Shown in pieces: positions 11,701-18,540 of a stretch of 64,000 nt of DNA. Positions within the stretch are counted from its first letter, which is position 1. The number at the start of each line of letters is the position of its first letter. Origin of the DNA: Paenibacillus sp. UNC499MF (lineage in GTDB: Bacteria > Bacillota > Bacilli > Paenibacillales > NBRC-103111). Location: assembly GCF_900107975.1 (NCBI RefSeq), contig NZ_FNVF01000011.1:33828-97827 (forward strand), written 5' to 3'. The notes under the pieces are model-generated. The model was not told the origin of the DNA. It made no database searches and worked only from the letters and a program-made list of their open reading frames with translations. The translations under genes and the position numbers were made by a program.

Positions 11701-14689
11701 CGAATCTCCGGGCGGGTATCAGCAGGAGCTGAGGGATGCCCTCGTCCGCTTGTCGGAGCAGGCAGCCGGGAACCCGGGCGCCGCCGGCCAGGGCGGCATT
11801 CATGTCGTTCCCGCTTCCGCAATGCCCGAAGAGGATAAGACGCTCCTGCTTGCGGCGGCGCGGGTTGTCCTCCGTGCGGACGGGCCGAGCCTGCGGGCGC
11901 AGTTGAAAATCTGGCCGCGCAAGGAGGCCTACGATGTGCCGCTGCCGGTTTCGGCTGAAATAGCCCCGAATCCACTCGTTCCGGATGCTTCAGCAGGCTA
12001 CGGCACGGCTGAGGCTGTCGGCACAGTGGGCGCAACCGCCTTCTCCGGTACGGACGAAGTTTCGGCGGAGGCTGCCGGCACAGACTCGGGCACCGTCGCC
12101 TCCGGCACAGCCGGTAGTCCCGGCACGGTAACCGCAGCCGGCGCGGAATCAACCACAGCCTCCGGCAAAGCCGCGGCCTCCGTTGAAGCGAACGATACCG
12201 CAGCGGCCGCAGCCGGTGTCTCCGGCATCATGGGGGAGGCCGCCGGGGCGAAACCTGCCGCCGACACCCTGTTTTTTAACGGATGGGGAGGCTTTTCTCC
12301 GGATGGCCGGGAGTACCGGATCACGCTCAAAAACGGGGAGCATCTTCCGGCTCCGTGGATTAACGTGATGGCGAATCCGCGGTTCGGCTGTCTGGCCTCC
12401 GAGCTGTATACGGGATACACGTGGTGGCGCAACAGCCGGGAATGCAAGCTGACCCCGTGGTCGAACGATCCCGCCCTGGACCCGCCGGGCGAAGTCTTTT
12501 ATATCCGCGATGAAACAAACGGGGACTATTGGCAGATGACGCCTTCCCGGCGGCAAGACGACCGGTCCGTATATCGGGTGGCTCACGGCAGGGGATATTC
12601 GCGTTATGAGCATGAAAGCAGGGGGATACGACAGCAAATGACGGTATTCGTTCCCCTGGAGGATCCCGTCAAGATTATCGAAGTGAAGCTGCGCAACACC
12701 ACATCTCATAATAAATCCTTATCCGCTACCTACTATGCGGAATGGGTGCTGGGCGTCCAGCGGGAAGGGAACGCCTCCTTCGTTCTGACCGATTGGGACG
12801 GCGAGGCGGACAGCCTGATCGCCCGCAACGCCTATCAGGAAAACTTCCGGGATGCCACCGCCTTCCTTACAGTGCGCGCCGGTGGAAGCCATGTATCCTG
12901 GACGGGAGACAGGCTTGAATTTATCGGCCGCAACCGGACGATTGAAGATCCGGCCGCGATGAGCCGCCTCGACCTGTCGGGCGTGACCGGCCCCGTTTAT
13001 GACGGATGCGGCGCCGTGCGGACGAAGTTTGAGCTGGAACCGGGCGCCGTGCGGACGGTTTATATTCTTCTGGGCTGCGGGGATTCCCGCGAAGAAGCGG
13101 TGAGGCTGGCCCGCAAGTACGGGGAGCCTGAGGCTTGTACGGCCGCTTATGAGGAGATTCATGCGTTCTGGGAAGGTCTGCTTGGAACCGTGACCGTTTC
13201 CACCCCTGTGCCGGAAATGGACATAATGCTGAACAACTGGCTGCTGTATCAGACTTTGGCCTGCCGCATGTGGGCCCGTACCGCATTCTATCAGGCGGGA
13301 GGAGCTTACGGGTTCCGGGACCAGCTTCAGGATTCGCTGGCTCTGCTCAACAGCCGTCCGGACTTGACCCGGGCCCAGATTCTGCTTCACGCGTCCCATC
13401 AGTACGAAGAAGGGGACGTCCAGCACTGGTGGCACGAGGAGACGCACCGCGGTATCCGCACCCGTTTCTCGGATGACCTGCTCTGGCTGCCTTACGCCGT
13501 ATCCCGGTATATCGATCATACGGAGGACCGGAGTATTCTCGATGAAACTGTGCCGTTCCTGACCAGTCGGCTTTTGGGACCGGAGGAACACGAACGCTAC
13601 GAGGAAACGGTCCTGTCCGGCAGCAGCGGAACGATCTTCGAGCACTGCCTGCGGGCAGTGGAACGGGCTCTGAAATTCGGGGAGCACGGGCTGCCTCTGA
13701 TCGGCATCGGCGACTGGAACGACGGCATGAGCATGATCGGTCCCGAGGGCCGGGGAGAGAGCGTCTGGCTCGGCTGGTTCCTTGGAGATGTGCTCCAGGG
13801 CATGGCCGAACTTTGCGGAATCCGCGGTGAAGAAGAGATGGCCGAACGTTTCTGGAGCGGACGGGAGAAGCTGGCCGCGGCGCTGAACGAAAGTGCCTGG
13901 GACGGCCAGTGGTACCGCCGCGCCTTTACGGATGCGGGCCAGTGGCTCGGGTCGATCCACAATGCGGAATGCCGCATCGATTCCATCGCCCAGTCCTGGT
14001 CGGTCATCTCGGGCATGGCTCCGGACGATAGGTCCCGGCAGGCCATGAATTCATTCGACCGGGAACTTGTCGACCGGAGCTTGTCCGTCGCTCATATTTT
14101 GACCCCGCCTTTCGATAAGACCGATCCGAGTCCCGGCTATATTCAGGGCTATCCCCCGGGTATCCGGGAAAACGGCGGACAGTATACGCACGGCGTGATC
14201 TGGAGCATTGTCGCCTGGTGCGGACTGGGGAACGGGGAGAAGGCGCTGGAGCTGTTCCAGATGTTCAATCCCGTCATGCATACCAAGACGGCAGCGGAGG
14301 TCCGGAAGTATGTCGGCGAACCTTATGCCATGGCGGCCGACGTATATACGGAGCCGCCGCATAGAGGTCATGCGGGCTGGACCTGGTATACAGGCGCCTC
14401 CGGTTGGATGTATCAGGCGGGGCTGGAGTGGATTCTCGGCATCCGGCGCCGGGGCGCGAAGCTGTATATCCGCCCCTGCATTCCTCCGGAATGGCCGGAG
14501 TTCAAGGCTGTCTACCGTTTCGGGGAATCCGAATACCGGATCACGGTCCTTAATCCGTCGCGGAAATCAAGCGGGTATACGCGGCTGACGTTCGACGGAC
14601 AGGAAGCGGACGGAGATTTTTCTTCCGGCGGCCCTTTTGTTCCGCTGGCAGACGACAAACGTATCCATGAGGTTGTCTTGACTTTGTGA
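5717..14689 (+). CDS. Cyclic beta-1,2-glucan synthase-like protein (NdvB/Cgs type, GT84-glycoamylase-GH94)
   Basis: This 2990-residue membrane enzyme has the domain order of cyclic beta-1,2-glucan synthases. After a 470-residue N-terminal region there are TM segments at about 475-525. A GT84-type glycosyltransferase follows, with LDADTQ near 687, HDLLEGG near 804 and RLHRWVRGDWQ near 836. More TM segments lie at about 886-1040. Then come a glycoamylase-like domain (about 1060-1590), two GH94 N-terminal sugar-binding modules (about 1628-1860 and 2186-2480), and a GH94 phosphorylase-like catalytic domain with GDWNDGM at 2665-2671. The expected activity is polymerisation, length control and cyclisation of beta-1,2-glucan from UDP-glucose at the membrane. 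Three Ala/Gly/Thr- or Asp/Asn/His-rich inserts (about 338-412, 1205-1295, 2088-2175) interrupt the domains. The RBS is CGGAGGA. It stands alone. Confidence 0.88.
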   Translation: MTYTNEQLCRKARELALQHVTTLPRTRPAHIEEHFTKDIESLREFVRSLQTVHAGCTQPAEQWLLDNAEFIEEQAQEVRALLLQDAPGRMPRLRGNGILRIQSMMEDYLTHVEGILSEETILAYIHAYQEVSALTLTEARSVPLILRVVLVKKLAETMAFVRERREVCIDVGRVLSRIEPAGLSPETVHAGLETTGLTLPLPGPWIVHLIGHLREWAGDTASVREWLICSYENGAEDLDRVVSYEHQLQAAYQVRAGSIITSLRKNERWDWNDLFERISLPERTLRLEHTGVYPLLDAYSRNRILAEVERLARRLRVPENLVAGQAVALAREAAARAEAALAGSGGPPASGPSAASPEADRPAAGAGSAPVEASAPARAADASAAGIRAAKADASLRQAQAAETGGSSASSGVLILHENGEVTAPLAAGERSRLQFPSYYLFEAEGVQKLIASLRKCSSPRTMPEKALAKRPAGTYFASMLGLFAVLWLIAAAWIGSGYGLSASAWAAVLAALLLPVSEWGMTWLHFGIERICRPRPLLRYDFSAGVPAEAATMVVIPAIWSSPDEVAELADRLEVHYLANRDTNIHYALLGDFTDALDEKLPEDERLVRFAENKIRALNEKYSAAGGTTFHLYQRRRLWNPREGVYMGWERKRGKLVEFVELLKGSGETSYAVKVGDASVLPHIRYLITLDADTQLPMGSAQRMIGTLHLPYNRPRLNKARTRVVEGYGVLQPRIGISHDSAMRSRHAYFWSEPGMDPYAFAASDPYQDALGQGIFTGKGIFDVDVFAELLCERIPDNTVLSHDLLEGGFMRAALLSDIELIDDHPAKFVSYQKRLHRWVRGDWQLLCWLFASICDRRGVLRPIDLSFLTRWQMLDNLRRSLLPPAIFILFVLAWTVLPGSPWRWSAVLLATMFLPLLRQLFMLHRVYGQRRRLLATGLHVLVQIWTLPFQAAVLLDAIGRTLYRILVSKRRLLEWTSSSHIERKSREQQHTPLLQAGWGYAFIIVFALASAVQTSASLLWAGLALSLFWALAPLAVSWLDRPVAREEAPLGAEEQEKLRVLARQIWSFYEDYAGPKDHYLPPDNVQVDPPNGVAHRTSPTNIGFLLTSALAAREFGFIDTPKLVEKLENTIGTVENLDKWHGHLYNWYDTLTLQTLPPAYVSTVDSGNFVASLMTVKQGLASWLKQEAEKQGGFAGIRPSAAGAYGTEFAVDLEQNPSGESALNGLGERAGKGREDGVNGIDGENRENCEDQSHADQNHADQNHADQNRTGHQAGQNSRIGSGPAVLAVGESKPEQIVHAAPMNLPNWLVRGEQLLQRIETLIAATDFTQLYDHKAKLFVLGYHAATGERDSILYDLLASEARQTSFVAIALGQVSVSHWMALGRTVKLQGNNTTLISWSGTMFEYMMPWLIMRTYRNTLWDSTYRGVVERQMEYAHERGVPFGISESGYYAFDYQMNYQYRAFGVPGLGFKRGLEEDLVVAPYAAVMALPFALREGLKDLDRMEELGARGKYGFYEAIDFTADRMPQGEDCKIIRSFMAHHQGMSLLTIANLLLPVKMYDYFHSDKRVQAAELLLIERIPPRESMLSRELAGKPRIQKPEAERTHSVPENAAADTPAPEVGVHSNGTFTTAVTNSGSGFIRWNGLAVSRWREDPVGDPWGVYLYIRDVTREKVWSPTFQPCRVPSDSQSVRFSQERTTFRREDDGMETVLEITVSPEMNAEVRRLTLENKSGEARILEVTTFLEIALALPDADKAHPAFTKLFVETQFEEETGCLLARKRPRNAGEKSLWAFHNLAAFGAALGPAEFETDRAAFIGRGHSLARPKGLTARLEGTVGSVADPAFVMRRRICLKPGESIRLCAVTGVADSKEQSLEMVRRLSDDRQVDRTFQLAWTRSQIDLQHLHVTQAEASVYRALAGRVLYTGPLGPEQAESIAANSKGQQGLWAYGVSGDRPIVLARVAESADLPFVQKLLGGFEYLRRHGLFFDLVLFNESPGGYQQELRDALVRLSEQAAGNPGAAGQGGIHVVPASAMPEEDKTLLLAAARVVLRADGPSLRAQLKIWPRKEAYDVPLPVSAEIAPNPLVPDASAGYGTAEAVGTVGATAFSGTDEVSAEAAGTDSGTVASGTAGSPGTVTAAGAESTTASGKAAASVEANDTAAAAAGVSGIMGEAAGAKPAADTLFFNGWGGFSPDGREYRITLKNGEHLPAPWINVMANPRFGCLASELYTGYTWWRNSRECKLTPWSNDPALDPPGEVFYIRDETNGDYWQMTPSRRQDDRSVYRVAHGRGYSRYEHESRGIRQQMTVFVPLEDPVKIIEVKLRNTTSHNKSLSATYYAEWVLGVQREGNASFVLTDWDGEADSLIARNAYQENFRDATAFLTVRAGGSHVSWTGDRLEFIGRNRTIEDPAAMSRLDLSGVTGPVYDGCGAVRTKFELEPGAVRTVYILLGCGDSREEAVRLARKYGEPEACTAAYEEIHAFWEGLLGTVTVSTPVPEMDIMLNNWLLYQTLACRMWARTAFYQAGGAYGFRDQLQDSLALLNSRPDLTRAQILLHASHQYEEGDVQHWWHEETHRGIRTRFSDDLLWLPYAVSRYIDHTEDRSILDETVPFLTSRLLGPEEHERYEETVLSGSSGTIFEHCLRAVERALKFGEHGLPLIGIGDWNDGMSMIGPEGRGESVWLGWFLGDVLQGMAELCGIRGEEEMAERFWSGREKLAAALNESAWDGQWYRRAFTDAGQWLGSIHNAECRIDSIAQSWSVISGMAPDDRSRQAMNSFDRELVDRSLSVAHILTPPFDKTDPSPGYIQGYPPGIRENGGQYTHGVIWSIVAWCGLGNGEKALELFQMFNPVMHTKTAAEVRKYVGEPYAMAADVYTEPPHRGHAGWTWYTGASGWMYQAGLEWILGIRRRGAKLYIRPCIPPEWPEFKAVYRFGESEYRITVLNPSRKSSGYTRLTFDGQEADGDFSSGGPFVPLADDKRIHEVVLTL
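9473..9532 (+). repeat. 15-bp in-frame tandem repeat within the glucan synthase gene
   Basis: Four units of GACCAAAACCATGCA (two exact, two with substitutions) encode a DQNHA pentapeptide array. It lies in a low-complexity insert of about 90 residues that interrupts the glycoamylase-like region. Unit-number changes would preserve frame. Confidence 0.9.
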
Positions 14690-14778
14690 ACGGAGGGGAG
14701 AAAGTCCCCTCATAAAATGACGATTCGAAACCTAAACTATTCAAGTTGTTAACCATCAACCTAGCGGAGGGATTTCAC

Positions 14779-15435
14779 ATGCAGCAGCAAAATTATTTCA
14801 ACAATCAGATCCAGCAAGGAATACCTAACTTTAACCACGGCGGCCACGAATTTTTTGACATGCACGAGGTGCTTTCCGGCACGATCAACGTCCTCGACCA
14901 GTTTATGCTGTTCCGGACTTTCGTCAAAGACCCGGAGCTTCTGGACATCATTGACCGCCAGTACAGCTTCATTCTTTCCCAGTACAACCTCACCGCGGAA
15001 TGTTTCGCGACAGGCCGCAAGCCGAGCCACGAGACGTCCACGTATATGATGCAGCAGCCGACCAACATTCAGTACGGCATCAAGCCGAGCCAGCCCAAGA
15101 AGCCGAACCAGTCTCTGGCGGACGTGAAGGACGCGGGAATCAGCGGCCATATGCTCGGACTGATCAAAACGCATGCGGCACTTCTGACTATGTCCGCTCT
15201 GGAAGTTACGAACCCGGTTGTCCGCCGCGTGCTTGCTTCCCAGGTTCAGAATTTCGTCGAACTGGCCTATGAGATTTTCCTGTATCAAAACAAACATGCG
15301 TACTACCAGGTGCCCCAGCTGCAGCAAAACGATATGCAGAGCATGCTGAACACGTTCGTACCGACGCCGGGCTACCCGCAATCGCCTATCGGCAATCAAG
15401 GCATTCCGGCGAATTTCGCTCCGCGCTACCAGTAA
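14779..15435 (+). CDS. Spore coat protein, CotF-like domain
   Basis: A 218-residue soluble protein with a Gln/Asn-rich N-terminus (MQQQNYFNNQ) and a CotF-type helical domain. Typical segments are DMHEVLSGTINVLDQFMLFR and a second helix pair around AHAALLTMSALEVTNPVVRR, followed by a proline-rich tail. The domain belongs to the spore coat F family related to the ferritin-like fold, so a coat role in sporulation is inferred. I chose ATG 14779 because GCGGAGGG lies 8 nt upstream; an upstream ATG at 14746 has no such site. A strong terminator follows the stop codon. No sporulation sigma promoter could be assigned confidently. Confidence 0.85.
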   Translation: MQQQNYFNNQIQQGIPNFNHGGHEFFDMHEVLSGTINVLDQFMLFRTFVKDPELLDIIDRQYSFILSQYNLTAECFATGRKPSHETSTYMMQQPTNIQYGIKPSQPKKPNQSLADVKDAGISGHMLGLIKTHAALLTMSALEVTNPVVRRVLASQVQNFVELAYEIFLYQNKHAYYQVPQLQQNDMQSMLNTFVPTPGYPQSPIGNQGIPANFAPRYQ

Positions 15436-15442
15436 AAATATA

Positions 15443-15487
15443 AGAAACCCGGCTGCGGTTCTCTGAACCTTACCGGGTTTCTTTTTT
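15443..15487 (+). terminator. Terminator of the coat protein gene
   Basis: AGAAACCCGG pairs with CCGGGTTTCT across a 20-nt loop and is followed by T6. It may also serve the convergent gene to the right. Confidence 0.88.
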
Positions 15488-15499
15488 GTTCACGAGGGG

Positions 15500-16252
15500 T
15501 CATTTTTGGAATTTATTTTTCATCGCCATAAACGGGCACCGCGAAGGGGACGTTTCATCGTCCCGCAGGAAATACTGTTTCCACTCCTGATTGTCCGGCT
15601 GGCCGTACCATTTTAAGGAGGCATGCACCGGTACATCGTCGTAGGCCGCGAGTTTTTCACGGATCATTCTGCTGATGTTCCGGCCGAACGCGGTCGTTTC
15701 GTTGATTTCGTCGAAAATCCAGCGGGGCTGGAACGCGATGAGGAACGAAGAAAAATGCCGGCTTCTGCGCCGTCCGTGCGCAGGTGTCGCGCAGAAAGCG
15801 AAATAAGGCTCACCCGCGAAACAAAATTCCCATGTGGACGTCCCGGGGTCCTGCGGGATATCTCCGGGCCAAGGGGCCGGATCTTTGTCGTGCAGCCGGT
15901 TGAGAAGAGACCAGAAAAGGAGCTCATACTCCCGGACGTCCGCTGTATTCGTCAAATCCTCCGGCGTCTCGTAGAAGATAACGAGCGAAGCGTATCTCCC
16001 CGTTTCACGCGCACATTCGCCATATGCGCTAAGAAGCTCAGCCGTATCCGAAACGGCCCGGTCGGTTCGGGGATCGGGTGCAAAGCCGTACCGGAGATTG
16101 TTCGAGACGAAGCCTCTGTGTCCGGGTACACACGGATACTCGCTGCCGGGTCCGGCAATCATCGCGGCGAATTCACCGAACGCCGTCCGCTGCCATTCCG
16201 GAAGCCCCGCCCCGTGCTCCTCGATCCAGATCTTGCTGCGAAGTTCTGCCAT
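15500..16252 (-). CDS. YqcI/YcgG family protein
   Basis: A 250-residue soluble protein that matches the YqcI/YcgG family (PF08892-type) along its length. Conserved segments include YPCVPGHRGF, TSTWEFCFAGEPYFAFCATP, SRHFSSFLIAFQPRWIFD and a C-terminal SRCPFM. The biochemical function of the family is not known to me; the conserved cysteines and aromatic residues suggest ligand or metal binding, but that is a guess. ATG 16252 is preferred because GGGAGG stands 8 nt upstream, while a GTG six bases earlier is too close to it. No operon partner is evident: the LysE-type gene upstream on the same strand is about 95 bp away. Confidence 0.8.
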   Translation of the reverse strand: MAELRSKIWIEEHGAGLPEWQRTAFGEFAAMIAGPGSEYPCVPGHRGFVSNNLRYGFAPDPRTDRAVSDTAELLSAYGECARETGRYASLVIFYETPEDLTNTADVREYELLFWSLLNRLHDKDPAPWPGDIPQDPGTSTWEFCFAGEPYFAFCATPAHGRRRSRHFSSFLIAFQPRWIFDEINETTAFGRNISRMIREKLAAYDDVPVHASLKWYGQPDNQEWKQYFLRDDETSPSRCPFMAMKNKFQK

Positions 16253-16347
16253 CTTCACACCCTCCCTCTTTACACAAACCAGTGTATGAAGACAGACGGG
16301 AATGGGTGTATGCCCTGCGGCACACTGTTATTCGGGGCAGCAAGGGA

Positions 16348-16974
16348 TCAGCCCGCAAGCATCAGAAGAGCCTGATAGCCGAAATAAAGTCCGAACATGA
16401 TGAGCGAGATTCCTGCGAGCAGGGAAGTGATCTGAAGAATCAGACGGTTGCCGAATCTGTGGAAAGAGCTTGCGATGAGAGCCATCGAGACATCCCAGAC
16501 CATAATGCCGACAAATATGCCGAGGCTGTGCCAGAGCGCCTGGCCGGCGCTGTGGCTCTGCGAGCTCTGGGCAAGGATGGAGCCGTATATACCCAGCCAG
16601 AAAAGGATGGTCAGCGGACTCGTAAGCGCCATAAAAAAGCCGGACCGGAAAGAACTCATTTCGGACGGAGACTCGCGCATCTCGCTGCTTTCCCTAATCT
16701 TGAGGCTTTTAAGAGTAACGATTCCCGTATAAAGAAGAACAAAGCAGCCGAACAGCCAGAGGAAGGTTTTCATAAAGGGGGTATCGAGGAAATGGGCAAC
16801 GCCGAAATAAATCAGCAGCATGTAAAAAAGATCGGCAAACATCGCGCCCACTCCGACGAGCCAGGCGTGAAGAAAGCCGAAACGGACACCCTTTTCGAGC
16901 TGGGCGGCATTGATGGGTCCTACAGGCGCGGACAGCGATATGCCAAGCACGATATAGGTCAAGAAGGCATTCAA
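16348..16974 (-). CDS. LysE/RhtB-type amino acid exporter
   Basis: A 208-residue membrane protein with about six hydrophobic segments. The N-terminus (GISLSAPVGPINAAQ, with the Pro-Gly-Pro-like PVGP turn) is characteristic of the LysE translocator family. A short charged loop (SLKIRESSEMRESPSEM) separates the first three from the last three segments. It is expected to export amino acids or related metabolites from the cytoplasm; the substrate cannot be read from the sequence. The start is TTG 16974, with AAGGGGAG 9 nt upstream and no better ATG. The divergent DUF1989 gene context offers no further clue. Confidence 0.85.
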   Translation of the reverse strand: MNAFLTYIVLGISLSAPVGPINAAQLEKGVRFGFLHAWLVGVGAMFADLFYMLLIYFGVAHFLDTPFMKTFLWLFGCFVLLYTGIVTLKSLKIRESSEMRESPSEMSSFRSGFFMALTSPLTILFWLGIYGSILAQSSQSHSAGQALWHSLGIFVGIMVWDVSMALIASSFHRFGNRLILQITSLLAGISLIMFGLYFGYQALLMLAG

Positions 16975-17056
16975 AAAGCAACACTCCCCTTAGAAATGGA
17001 TGACAGGTACAAGCGTACAAGTCATTGTATTCAGGGGATGTCCCGCTTAGAAGAAT

Positions 17057-17647
17057 TTACAAAATTTCCACATCGATCGGTGTGCAGACGTAACCGTTGC
17101 AGATGCTTTCCGACGCCGGACAAGCCGACATCGCGACGAGCAGGTCGGTTTCCGCGCGCAGGTCGATATAATCGCCGGCTTTGGAGAGCGGCCTTTTAAC
17201 CTCGATGGAACCGTCCGGCTGAATCACTGTGTGCATAAACAAATTGAACGGATAATGCTGCTCCGGAGGCTCGATGCCGAATTGGGCGATGGCCCGGTTC
17301 AAATTGTGGTAACAGCACAGATGATCTTTTTTCTGATACGTGAACTCGTACATTTCCGGCCGGCAGGCGGAGTTGATAAAATCATGCTGGCCTACGGTAT
17401 CGGCCACAATGGTGAGCAGCGGCGTATACCGGGTGGAATACAGAATATCGCCGGGCGCCACTTTCATTTTGCGCAGGGCATCCATGGTGACGGTCGGATC
17501 GAATTTCTCCGCGGGATCGTCCGCCCGGAAGGCTGCGATATCGGCAACCTGCTCGCCTTCCACGTCCGTGATCCGCACGGTCTGGCCTTTGAGCAGCCGG
17601 AATCCGAGCCCTTCGGTTGCGGGTATCCGCCATTTTTGTGTGGACAA
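17057..17647 (-). CDS. DUF1989 (urea carboxylase-associated family) protein
   Basis: A 196-residue protein of the DUF1989 family, which accompanies urea carboxylase genes in many bacteria. It has the typical GQTVRITDVEGEQVADIAAF start of the core, STRYTPLLTIV, CCYHNLNRAI and a C-terminal CPASESICNGY, with Cys and His residues that could bind metal. No urea carboxylase, allophanate hydrolase or permease gene is nearby, so the association with that pathway is not supported here. The start is TTG 17647 behind a very strong AAAGGAGGAGG. It probably acts in the cytosol, with its reaction unknown. Confidence 0.82.
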   Translation of the reverse strand: MSTQKWRIPATEGLGFRLLKGQTVRITDVEGEQVADIAAFRADDPAEKFDPTVTMDALRKMKVAPGDILYSTRYTPLLTIVADTVGQHDFINSACRPEMYEFTYQKKDHLCCYHNLNRAIAQFGIEPPEQHYPFNLFMHTVIQPDGSIEVKRPLSKAGDYIDLRAETDLLVAMSACPASESICNGYVCTPIDVEIL

Positions 17648-17828
17648 ATCGGTCCTCCTCCTTTGTATGGAAAGATTTTATTAGTATGGCTTGGACCCAG
17701 CGGAGGTATTCGCCGTTTGTCTTCAATCGGAGGGTTAGAAAAGCCGGCCTGAAGGTTGTAGAAAGGCCCCGTTTTCCGCCTATAAAGCGAGGGGCTGCGC
17801 CCTGAATATTTAAGGGGAGTGAATCTGA

Positions 17829-18154
17829 ATGGCCTATACCTTTTCGACGGTTACCGCATCCAACAAAGTGAAGCTTTACGCGATTAAAACAAGTCCCAAA
17901 AACATTTATATCAAATCGATCGGCGCATCGAGCGTGGTCGGACAGACGGCTTACGGAGTAAACGGCGGGTATTTTTACGACGGGACCCTGCTGCAGATAG
18001 CGGTGAACAACAATATTCCCGTGGCGCCTAGCCGGTTGACGGCATCTTCCTGGACGGGAGCGGCTCCTCGCAGTATAAAGTGGCCGAAGGCTCCTACGGC
18101 GGTTCGGATGCCACGCCGCGGCTTGTTTATCAGATGGTCGCTTTGAGGGGCTGA
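17829..18154 (+). pseudogene. Phosphodiester glycosidase (NAGPA-like) remnant with internal deletion
   Basis: A good RBS (AGGGGAGTG) precedes ATG 17829. The first about 65 codons carry the family N-terminal motif GVNGGYFYDG. From about 18030 the +1 frame stops making sense for the family, while another frame encodes the family C-terminal motif DGIFLDGSGSSQ and continues to a stop at 18152-18154. The normally long middle of the domain (well over 100 residues) is missing between the two motifs. The gene is therefore a deletion derivative with a frame change, and almost certainly inactive. Intact members hydrolyse phosphodiester-linked N-acetylglucosamine or act in wall and exopolysaccharide metabolism. 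Confidence 0.8.
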
Positions 18155-18540
18155 CATATATGTAGATTTTTTGAACTTCCGAACAGAATACTAAATTTTA
18201 TTTATAATTATATTAAAAAATCCAATAAATACCTTAAAAGACTCAAAGTAAGCGCTTTTGAGTCTTTTTTTGTTTACAAATAGCGAAAATTCTAAAACAT
18301 TCACCTATTAGAGTTAGATAATCGGAGAAAAATGGAGGAAATTTTTAGTAAACGTGTGATGTATTCGCTTTATCGGTTCTTGTAAGAGTTTTACACTACT
18401 ACTAGATTAGACTAAATTAGATAAAAAGAACTACATTTCCAGAAGAAAGGAGATTATCGGATAAATCCTTTAACGCTGTAATGCGTGCCTTAACCGGAGG
18501 AGACCTATAGACAAAGAGAAAAGATAGGAGGAGTAGAGAG
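18155..18540. other. AT-rich intergenic region ahead of the polysaccharide operon
   Basis: After the terminator at 18237-18272 there are about 270 bp of AT-rich DNA with no supportable ORF. It should hold the operon promoter, but I cannot pick out a convincing -35/-10 pair or a known riboswitch. A GATAGGAGGAG ribosome binding site ends it. Confidence 0.5.
18237..18272 (+). terminator. Terminator-like hairpin
   Basis: AAAAGACTCAAA pairs with TTTGAGTCTTTT and is followed by a T-rich run. The near-symmetric A and T tracts would allow action on both strands. Confidence 0.8.

Noticed and set aside
16078-17199. 373-codon plus-strand frame over the LysE-type and YqcI genes
   Set aside because: Very rich in charged residues with no domain. 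The minus-strand genes have RBS and family matches.
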